A DNA stretch of 5,216 nt from Leptospiraceae bacterium (GTDB lineage Bacteria > Spirochaetota > Leptospiria > Turneriellales > Turneriellaceae): positions 1-5,216 of the forward strand of contig JAEUSA010000076.1 in the NCBI GenBank assembly GCA_016788945.1. The letters run 5' to 3'. The first letter of the stretch is position 1, and each line of letters opens with the position of its first letter. Position numbers and translations under genes: made by a program. This document shows, piece by piece, positions 1-4,428 of this stretch. The notes under the pieces are model-generated. The model was not told where the DNA came from, ran no database searches, and saw only the letters and a list, made by a program, of their open reading frames with translations.

Positions 1-178
1 GGCCGAGACGGGCGAAGGCATGGAAAAGTTGCGCAGCGAAATTGCGAAGCTCTTGAAAAAGGCGGTCAGCAAACCTAAGCAGCCGAAGAAGAAGGCGGCG
101 AAGAAAAAAGCCAAGGCAGTTGCCAAGAAGAAAACCGTCGCCAAGAAAAAGGCCGTGAAACCCAAACGCGCATCTTAG
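1..178 (+). CDS. C-terminal end of an unidentified protein with a lysine-rich, histone H1-like tail (5' partial)
   Basis: The reading frame is open from base 2 to a TAG at 176-178, giving 58 visible residues; the start lies outside the window. The first 22 residues look helical (AETGEGMEKLRSEIAKLLKK). Residues 23-58 are a basic, disordered tail with 17 lysines and one arginine in 36 residues and no acidic residue, built on repeated VAKKK-type units with alanine and proline. Tails of this kind occur in bacterial H1-like DNA-binding proteins, some phasin-like granule proteins and C-terminal extensions of topoisomerases or HU proteins. They usually bind nucleic acid by charge. The visible part cannot decide between these, so no function is assigned. 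The gene converges on the P-II gene from the opposite strand. The frame is convincing because it is open to the window edge and its composition is strongly protein-like. Confidence 0.75.
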   Translation, partial: AETGEGMEKLRSEIAKLLKKAVSKPKQPKKKAAKKKAKAVAKKKTVAKKKAVKPKRAS

Positions 179-179
179 G

Positions 180-315
180 AGTAGACTTAACAGCCCGCAA
201 GTATGTACCCGAGGCAGAGATTCTGCGCTTATGGGACAATCGCCGTGCCCCGTCTACTGAGCCTAAACGGGCTCAGGTCGGTCAACGCCGGCAGTACGGG
301 TAGACTTAAGTCTAC
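180..315. repeat. Intergenic GTAGAC inverted-repeat cluster
   Basis: The six-base word GTAGAC occurs four times in alternating orientation: forward at 181-186, reverse at 252-257, forward at 300-305 and reverse at 310-315. The outer copies extend to a ten-base inverted pair, GTAGACTTAA at 181-190 and its complement at 306-315. The first two form a seven-base pair (180-186 with 252-258). The cluster begins two bases after the stop codon of the left gene and ends 12 bases before the P-II stop codon, so it fills the convergent gap. This could be a small palindromic element of REP or MITE type, or the ends of a structured RNA. The repeats are seen directly; the nature of the element is inference. 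Confidence 0.45.
204..276. other. Two predicted stem-loops in the intergenic region
   Basis: The first stem-loop is at 204-238: TGT-A-CCC (204-210) pairs with GGGACA (233-238) around a bulged A and encloses an inner five-base-pair hairpin, GCAGA (214-218) with TCTGC (222-226). The second is at 257-276: CTGAGCC pairs with GGCTCAG around a six-base loop. Neither is followed by a run of T on either strand, so neither is a canonical intrinsic terminator. They may be part of a non-coding RNA, or simply the structure of the convergent 3' ends. Pairing was found by eye and no folding energy was calculated. Confidence 0.35.
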
Positions 316-319
316 CCGT
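296..319. repeat. Perfect 24-base palindrome between convergent genes
   Basis: Bases 296-307 are exactly complementary to 308-319, centred on CTTAAG, so either strand could form a hairpin of about ten base pairs with a tiny loop. It starts nine bases beyond the P-II stop codon in that gene's direction of transcription. On the - strand the run of six T lies before the hairpin, inside and just after the stop codon. On the + strand the hairpin is followed by a run of A. A standard rho-independent terminator needs T after the stem, so this is at best a non-canonical terminator or a 3' end-protecting hairpin. A dimeric protein-binding site or a repeat-element end would also fit. Confidence 0.7.
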
Positions 320-327
320 CCAAAAAA

Positions 328-669
328 TCATATCGCCTTTTTGCCTGATTCGCCCGTGCGGATGCGGTAAACTTTCTCGAGCGGCATGACGAAAATTTTG
401 CCGTCACCGACTTCGCCCGCGCCGTGGCGCGCGGCTTTCATAATAGTCTGCACAATGACGTCGACAAATTCATCGTTGCAGGCAATTTTGATTTCGACTT
501 TCGAGAGCAGGTTGGGCGTCACCTCTTGGCCGCGAAAGAGTTCAGTGTCAGCCTGCTGACCGTGACCGGTGATGCGGTTTACTGAGATGCGCGTAATGTC
601 TGCCGCGATCAGCGCCTCGCGCACTTCGTCGAGTTTATCGGGTTGAATAACTGCAATTACCATTTTCAT
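328..669 (-). CDS. glnK: P-II family nitrogen regulatory protein (Amt-linked, GlnK-type)
   Basis: This 113-residue protein has the full length and layout of P-II signal proteins, cytoplasmic trimers that bind ATP or ADP and 2-oxoglutarate and report nitrogen status. Visible family hallmarks are the N-terminal strand MKMVIAVIQPDKLDEVREAL, Gln39 and Lys57 (positions that contact 2-oxoglutarate), the B-loop VGDGKIF (87-93), and the C-terminal nucleotide-binding YRIRTGE (101-107). The T-loop is one residue shorter than in E. coli. The uridylylated Tyr51 is replaced by Val50, the position of the phosphorylated serine of cyanobacterial P-II is Gln48, and Tyr46 is Phe45. Arg46 matches the arginine that enters the AmtB pore in the E. 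coli GlnK complex. The B-loop has two extra residues (HGAGE). The ATG start has a good ribosome site that overlaps the amt stop codon, so the gene is almost certainly co-transcribed with amt. The name glnK rather than glnB rests on this linkage. Confidence 0.96.
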   Translation of the reverse strand: MKMVIAVIQPDKLDEVREALIAADITRISVNRITGHGQQADTELFRGQEVTPNLLSKVEIKIACNDEFVDVIVQTIMKAARHGAGEVGDGKIFVMPLEKVYRIRTGESGKKAI

Positions 670-677
670 AAGCAGTA

Positions 678-682
678 CCTCA
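678..682 (-). promoter_or_regulatory. Ribosome binding site of the P-II gene, overlapping the amt stop codon
   Basis: On the - strand the bases read TGAGG, eight bases before the ATG at 669. The TGA of this motif (682-680) is the stop codon of amt. Ribosomes ending amt translation therefore stop on the Shine-Dalgarno sequence of the next gene, which suggests translational coupling of transporter and regulator. Confidence 0.75.
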
Positions 683-1930
683 GTTGAGATTCATCAAGCC
701 ATAGCCGCTTTCGCGGTGCTGTGTGTGGTCGAGCCCGGCAAGTTCTTCTGCCTTACTGATGCGCAACCCCACGGTCTTGGAGATGATCAGGCATATGAGA
801 TAGGTGCCGACGACCGAAAGCAGAATCGTGACGCCCATGCCCTTGAGCTGCACCCAGAGCTGATCGGTAGACGTCCACGCGACGCCGGCCGTCTTGCTCG
901 CGGCGTCCATCCACGATTTGCGCGCAAAGAAGCTGAGCAACAATACACCGAGACCACTGCCGACACCGTGAATGCCGAAACAGTCGAGGCTGTCATCGTA
1001 CTTGAGCTTGTTTTTGAGTTCAAGTGCGTAGAAGCAGACGATGGTTGATGCCGCGCCTAAGATCAGCGCACCCGAGGGTTGCACCACACCCGCAGCGGGG
1101 GTGATGACAACGAGGCCGGCAAGAATGCCTGAAACAAAACCGAGCGAAGTCACTTTGCGGAATTTGATCGCTTCGATGATCATCCACATGGTCGCACCCG
1201 ATGCTGCAGAAATTTGCGTCATCGTCAGCGCGCGCGCAGTGTCGAGGCCGCTCTGCACGGTTGAACCGGCATTAAAGCCAAACCAGCCGACCCACAGCAA
1301 CCCGGCGCCCATGAGGGTCATCACCAAATTGTTGGGGTTTTGTGTGTTGTGTGGAAAGCCGACACGGCGGCCAAGAAAGAGCGCCATGACGAGAGCACTG
1401 GTACCTGCCGAGACGTGAATCACGAGGCCGCCGGCGAGGTCGATGACACCCGCCGCGCCAGTTTTGAACAGCCAGCCATCGGGTGCCCAGATCATGTGCG
1501 CCAAGGGACAATAGATGCCCAAAAACCAAAGTATAATAAAGAGAATATATCCGCGAAATGAAATGCGTTCGGCCATCGCGCCGCTGATCAGCGCCGGTGT
1601 GATGATGGCAAATTTACCCTGAAACATGGCGAGCACATATTCGGGCACGTGGTTTGAGACCGAATCGTCGATGCCCTTAAGAAAGAAATAGTTCCAGTTC
1701 CAGCCGATGAAGCCACCAAACACATTTTGCCCGAAAGTCAGCGAATAGCCGACGGCCACCCAGAGTACACCGATGACGGCCATCGCGACGAAGCTGTGCA
1801 TCATCGTGCCGATGACATTTTTGGTGCGCACAAGGCCGCCGTAGAACATGGCGAGCCCCGGCACCATCAGAAGAACCAACGCAGTCGAAATGAGCATCCA
1901 CGCGGTGGTGCCCGAATCTATATTTTGCAT
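680..1930 (-). CDS. amt: Ammonium transporter, Amt/MEP/Rh family
   Basis: This 416-residue inner-membrane protein is an ammonium channel/transporter of the trimeric Amt family, with about 11 hydrophobic spans. The N-terminal span carries VPGLAMFYGGLVR (23-35), typical of the family. The conserved aspartate is Asp164 in the family signature DLAGGLVIH, the twin pore histidines are His172 and His321 (FGIHGVGSG), and the phenylalanine gate is near Phe107 and the WFGFN motif (216-220). The cytoplasmic tail ends EELAGLD...HRESGYGLMN, matching the conserved C-terminus that takes part in P-II control. The frame is open up to a TTG at 2014, but that start lies upstream of the sigma-54 promoter at 1981-1996 and would add 28 residues unlike any Amt. 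The ATG at 1930 gives a normal Amt N-terminus without a signal peptide. Only a weak ribosome site (AGAGCGG) precedes it. The P-II gene follows after an overlap of its ribosome site with the amt stop codon. Expression is probably nitrogen-regulated from the sigma-54 promoter. Confidence 0.97.
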   Translation of the reverse strand: MQNIDSGTTAWMLISTALVLLMVPGLAMFYGGLVRTKNVIGTMMHSFVAMAVIGVLWVAVGYSLTFGQNVFGGFIGWNWNYFFLKGIDDSVSNHVPEYVLAMFQGKFAIITPALISGAMAERISFRGYILFIILWFLGIYCPLAHMIWAPDGWLFKTGAAGVIDLAGGLVIHVSAGTSALVMALFLGRRVGFPHNTQNPNNLVMTLMGAGLLWVGWFGFNAGSTVQSGLDTARALTMTQISAASGATMWMIIEAIKFRKVTSLGFVSGILAGLVVITPAAGVVQPSGALILGAASTIVCFYALELKNKLKYDDSLDCFGIHGVGSGLGVLLLSFFARKSWMDAASKTAGVAWTSTDQLWVQLKGMGVTILLSVVGTYLICLIISKTVGLRISKAEELAGLDHTQHRESGYGLMNLN

Positions 1931-1935
1931 TCGGC

Positions 1936-1950
1936 CGCTCTGGTAGAGCG
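1936..1950 (-). promoter_or_regulatory. Small hairpin at the amt ribosome-binding region
   Basis: On the - strand CGCTCT (1950-1945) pairs perfectly with AGAGCG (1941-1936) around the three-base loop ACC. The hairpin ends five bases before the ATG at 1930 and contains the only purine-rich candidate for a Shine-Dalgarno sequence. In a transcript from the sigma-54 promoter it would occupy the middle of a leader of about 40 bases and could limit translation initiation. The structure is seen; the effect is inference. Confidence 0.4.
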
Positions 1951-1980
1951 TGATGTTACTGCAAATACAAAGCCAAATAC

Positions 1981-1996
1981 AGCAAGTTACATGCCA
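1981..1996 (-). promoter_or_regulatory. Sigma-54 (RpoN) promoter for amt and the P-II gene
   Basis: On the - strand the bases read TGGCATGTAACTTGCT, against the sigma-54 consensus TGGCAC-N5-TTGCW. The GG of the -24 element (1995-1994) and the GC of the -12 element (1983-1982) are both present with exact spacing, and the only mismatch in the conserved positions is T for C at the sixth base. Transcription would start near 1970, about 40 bases before the amt ATG. Sigma-54 with an NtrC-type activator is the classic control of glnK-amtB operons. A TGCACC half-site resembling an NtrC site lies just upstream (2008-2003), but no full palindromic site was seen. The activator is not in this window. Confidence 0.78.
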
Positions 1997-2014
1997 GCCT
2001 TCGGTGCATGGCAA

Positions 2015-2467
2015 TCAGTCGTTAGGAATCTGGTAGGCCAAACCGGCGGCTGTTTTGCGGAAGTGTTGATCGAAACTGTCGCGTGTGACCTCGTGTTTGC
2101 CCGCTTGCACGCGCACAAGATTAAACACGCGATCGTTGATAAATCGCTGCCGGCTGTTTTCGTAGTGCTGGTTGTTGAGACGCCCGATAACGAGGGCACT
2201 TTTTGGCGGAATAACTATTTTGAGCGATGATTGCAGCGGTTTTGCGGCAGATTGTTCATGGGTATAATCGATTTCTTCATCGTAGGGATACAGGGTGAAC
2301 TTGCGGGGATCAAAAATCAAGAAGCCCCGGCTCTTGACGTCGAGTTCAATGGTAACCTCGCGCGGCGTTGCGGCCGCGTTAATGATCAAAAATTGGACTC
2401 TCCACGAACAGGTAGCCAAGATTAGCGCACAACAAAAAGATGAAATGCGGTAAAATAAGCGCAGCAT
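2015..2467 (-). CDS. Small exported or lipoprotein-like protein of unknown function
   Basis: I do not recognise this 150-residue protein. It begins with basic residues (Arg3, Arg7) and a hydrophobic stretch (8-19) that ends in LATC with Cys20. This resembles a spirochaete-style relaxed lipobox, although Thr before the cysteine is unusual and Cys12-Cys13 fall inside the hydrophobic core. The mature part opens with short alternating strands (RVQFLIINAAATPREVTIEL, 23-42), suggesting a beta-sandwich, then a tyrosine-rich segment (FTLYPYDEEIDYTHE) and a motif IPPKSALVIGR (86-96). The rest is polar and ends in TGA at 2015. The ATG at 2467 has no strong ribosome site. It starts 44 bases after the upstream outer-membrane gene ends and stops 84 bases before amt, with the sigma-54 promoter in that gap. 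It may belong with the envelope genes upstream rather than with amt. A periplasmic soluble protein is the alternative to a lipoprotein. Confidence 0.75.
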   Translation of the reverse strand: MLRLFYRISSFCCALILATCSWRVQFLIINAAATPREVTIELDVKSRGFLIFDPRKFTLYPYDEEIDYTHEQSAAKPLQSSLKIVIPPKSALVIGRLNNQHYENSRQRFINDRVFNLVRVQAGKHEVTRDSFDQHFRKTAAGLAYQIPND

Positions 2468-2510
2468 CGGCTAACACCGCGTAAAGTGCCCGCACGCGTC
2501 AATTGTATAT

Positions 2511-3350
2511 TCAGAGGGCAAACCGGTAACTTGCGCCAAACTCGAGAATAATGCGATCAGGAAAACTCACCCGTGCATTGTTGAAGCCCTGCGACGAATT
2601 GAGCACGAATCCGGCGCGCGTCTGTAAACGCAGCTGACCGAACGCAACGCTGTACCCTAAGCTAAAAGCGCCGGGCGGTTCGGCAAAATTCGGTATGCCC
2701 TTACCGAAGCTGTGGTGATTAAGGAGTTCAAACGCAGGCATAAAGGTATGGTCACCGGCGTCGAACTCGAACTGAAGCCGCAGCCAGCCATACAGAAGAT
2801 TTGCATCACCATTCAGGAACATGGCCGAAAAGCGGACCGCAGCTTTGGGGAACAAAGTTAATCCTACTGAGGGATACGCCTGCGACAGTCGTGTGTTGAC
2901 CGCGGCTTCAGGAACAAATTTACCCGTCGATTGCTCAAAAGACGAACGATCGGAAAAAGTCAGAAGCGCGGCAAAACCGAAATGCCAGCGCAAGACGCCG
3001 GAATCGATTGCCGTTGCCAATTGCAGAAACGTTGTGTAGCGGGCAGTGACAGCGTAGGTGTCACGGCCGCGCTTTTCTGAGGTACCCTTGATCCATAGGC
3101 CTTGGTATGCAATCTGAAAAAAACTCGGCATCACATTCTCTAATCTGCCCATCAGACGCATTTGTCCGGCCGGCGCAGACAAATAGTCATTTTCGCCGAC
3201 ATAGAATGGATCAGGAAAAGTTTCGACCGCGCTGGCAAGCGAACTGGCGGCCGAAATTTCGACCGCGCGTTCGCTTGCTGCGAGCGCAGACCCTACTGCA
3301 AGAATGACTGAGACGAGTAACCTTGGCACGGCTCTGCACCCAACAAGCAT
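2511..3350 (-). CDS. Predicted outer-membrane beta-barrel protein, second of a tandem pair
   Basis: This 279-residue product has a clear Sec signal peptide: Arg6 and Arg10, hydrophobic LLVSVILAVGSALA (11-24), and likely cleavage after Ala24. The mature part is rich in alternating polar/hydrophobic strands with aromatic residues (for example the stretch around YGWLRLQFEFDAG, 187-199) and ends in strand-like FGASYRFAL, as expected for a porin-like barrel. The final residue is Leu rather than the usual Phe or Trp. The ATG at 3350 is chosen because it gives the signal peptide and lies one base after the TAA of the preceding gene (3352-3354); the GTG at 3407 would overlap that gene and bury the signal peptide. 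No good ribosome site is visible, so translation may be coupled. It shares FxDPxYV...DYL (45-57) and RAGFVLN...RVSFPD...FGAS (245-274) with its neighbour, so the two are probable distant paralogues. The substrate is unknown. Confidence 0.85.
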   Translation of the reverse strand: MLVGCRAVPRLLVSVILAVGSALAASERAVEISAASSLASAVETFPDPFYVGENDYLSAPAGQMRLMGRLENVMPSFFQIAYQGLWIKGTSEKRGRDTYAVTARYTTFLQLATAIDSGVLRWHFGFAALLTFSDRSSFEQSTGKFVPEAAVNTRLSQAYPSVGLTLFPKAAVRFSAMFLNGDANLLYGWLRLQFEFDAGDHTFMPAFELLNHHSFGKGIPNFAEPPGAFSLGYSVAFGQLRLQTRAGFVLNSSQGFNNARVSFPDRIILEFGASYRFAL

Positions 3351-3351
3351 G

Positions 3352-4347
3352 TTAAAAGCGCGCCGAGAGTGATGCACCGAAGTAAAGCGCATCGGGTATC
3401 GACACACGCCTCAGCTCAGACTCGTAGTAGTTGAGCGTCATGCCGCCACGCACGCCCAACGTCAGCGAACCGAGTATGATGTTCGGTTGCACAAAAAGTG
3501 TTGCGTTGGGGAAAAAGCCCACGCCGAGATCTAAGCGAAAGAATGACGCAATGGGTAGGCGAAAATAACTCTGCAGATAGTCGCGCTGAAATTCAAACAA
3601 TTCACGGCCTGCGGTGACGAAAAACTGCAGATTGCCGGGTGCACCCCACATGAGGCGAAACGTCGGCAACGCAAATGCATTGGCGACGAACAGACCGCGA
3701 CCGGGAACTTGCTCAGTCGCCACATTGCCTGTCGCGTCGAGAACAGGATTACCATTTGCGTCAATGATACGGCGCGTGCGGTAGCCTTCGTTTTCAAACG
3801 CGAGCGAAACGGCGATACCGAGATCGACCTCAAAATCCCGTTTCCCGAGACCGAAGTGTAGGCCAAGCCCTGGTCTCGTCGCGGCATTCAGGTTTGCGTT
3901 GACGGCTTCGCCATTGATCGGTGCTGCCGTTTTGGGTATCGAAACGCTTTGGCCGTTTAAGACCGTCCAACCGGTAAATTGCCCACCGATGCGCAGATAC
4001 TCAGTGCCGTGAAAGAGCTCCTGCAGAGCTGAATCATTGGCCCCTGCCCTGATCGCATAAGGTACTTTGACCGTGAAATCGAGGTTGGCGCTCATCGCCT
4101 CTGATTTCAGGTAATCGGTTTTGTCATCTGCGACATAGCGGGGGTCGCTGAACCCGACGAGTTTTTTCCCCTGCGAAAAGGAGGCATATATCTCGATGCG
4201 TTCAGAAAGTGTCTCCGCTGCAGCCGATTTGGGCTGTACCGGTTTGGCTTCTTCAGGCGGCTTTGCGCCGGGCGTTCTGGTTTTGTTTTGTGCGGTAATG
4301 CCCGCTCCCGTGAGGAGCAGCACCGCAATGGCTGTTATGGTTTTCAT
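3352..4347 (-). CDS. Predicted outer-membrane beta-barrel protein, first of a tandem pair
   Basis: This 331-residue product begins with a signal peptide (MKTITAIAVLLLTGAGITA, likely cleavage before Gln20), then a lysine/proline/alanine-rich linker (about 21-45) that may cross the periplasm or touch peptidoglycan. The remainder is strand-rich with aromatic and glycine residues and ends SLSARF. The C-terminal Phe is the usual signal for barrel assembly by BamA. The motif FSDPRYV...DYL (66-80) and the C-terminal RGGMTLN...RVSIPD...FGAS (300-326) recur in the following gene. The ATG at 4347 is preferred over a TTG at 4362 because it starts the signal peptide exactly. A weak -10-like TATATT (4358-4353) lies so close that a transcript could be almost leaderless, but no convincing -35 was found. 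It starts 46 bases after the end of a strong terminator, so it is likely the first gene of an envelope operon. Function and cargo are not recognised. Confidence 0.87.
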   Translation of the reverse strand: MKTITAIAVLLLTGAGITAQNKTRTPGAKPPEEAKPVQPKSAAAETLSERIEIYASFSQGKKLVGFSDPRYVADDKTDYLKSEAMSANLDFTVKVPYAIRAGANDSALQELFHGTEYLRIGGQFTGWTVLNGQSVSIPKTAAPINGEAVNANLNAATRPGLGLHFGLGKRDFEVDLGIAVSLAFENEGYRTRRIIDANGNPVLDATGNVATEQVPGRGLFVANAFALPTFRLMWGAPGNLQFFVTAGRELFEFQRDYLQSYFRLPIASFFRLDLGVGFFPNATLFVQPNIILGSLTLGVRGGMTLNYYESELRRVSIPDALYFGASLSARF

Positions 4348-4393
4348 TTGCCAATATAACAACCGGCAAAGAATTTTCTGTCACCGAATGGCC

Positions 4394-4421
4394 AAAAAAA
4401 GCCCCGCCTATGGGGCGGGGC
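4394..4421 (-). terminator. Rho-independent terminator of the cytochrome gene
   Basis: On the - strand an eight-base GC-only stem, GCCCCGCC (4421-4414) with GGCGGGGC (4408-4401), encloses the five-base loop CCATA and is followed by seven T (4400-4394). It begins eight bases after the cytochrome stop codon. This is a textbook intrinsic terminator and separates the cytochrome from the outer-membrane genes downstream. Confidence 0.95.
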
Positions 4422-4428
4422 GTTTCTG

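Noticed and set aside
296..327. The 24-base palindrome as a normal bidirectional intrinsic terminator
   Set aside because: The T run is on the wrong side of the stem for both converging genes, so the canonical stem-then-T arrangement is absent. It is reported as a palindrome instead.
179..327. A possible tRNA or other known RNA in the stem-rich intergenic region
   Set aside because: No T-loop GTTCRANNC box, no acceptor stem and no cloverleaf could be fitted to the visible hairpins.
203..370. A 55-residue + strand frame from the ATG at 203 through the intergenic region into the P-II gene
   Set aside because: No ribosome site, runs across the palindrome and the conserved 3' end of the P-II gene, and the product has no recognisable features.
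716..1561. Overlapping + strand open frames opposite amt (716-1048, 1041-1418, 1340-1561)
   Set aside because: They are antisense to a highly conserved transporter, have no family features, and are explained by the GC-rich codon pattern of amt.
1931..2014. A longer amt beginning at the TTG at 2014, adding 28 residues
   Set aside because: The extension is cysteine- and tryptophan-rich, not like a signal peptide or any Amt N-terminus, and it covers the sigma-54 promoter, whose predicted transcript would start downstream of this codon.
3324..3339. A + strand sequence resembling a sigma-54 promoter (TGGCAC followed by TGCA)
   Set aside because: The spacing between the GG and GC elements is one base too short, and it lies inside the signal-peptide coding region, facing antisense to the outer-membrane genes.
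3348..3407. A longer second outer-membrane protein starting at the GTG at 3407
   Set aside because: It would overlap the preceding gene by 56 bases and place 19 extra residues before a clear signal peptide. The ATG at 3350 is better.
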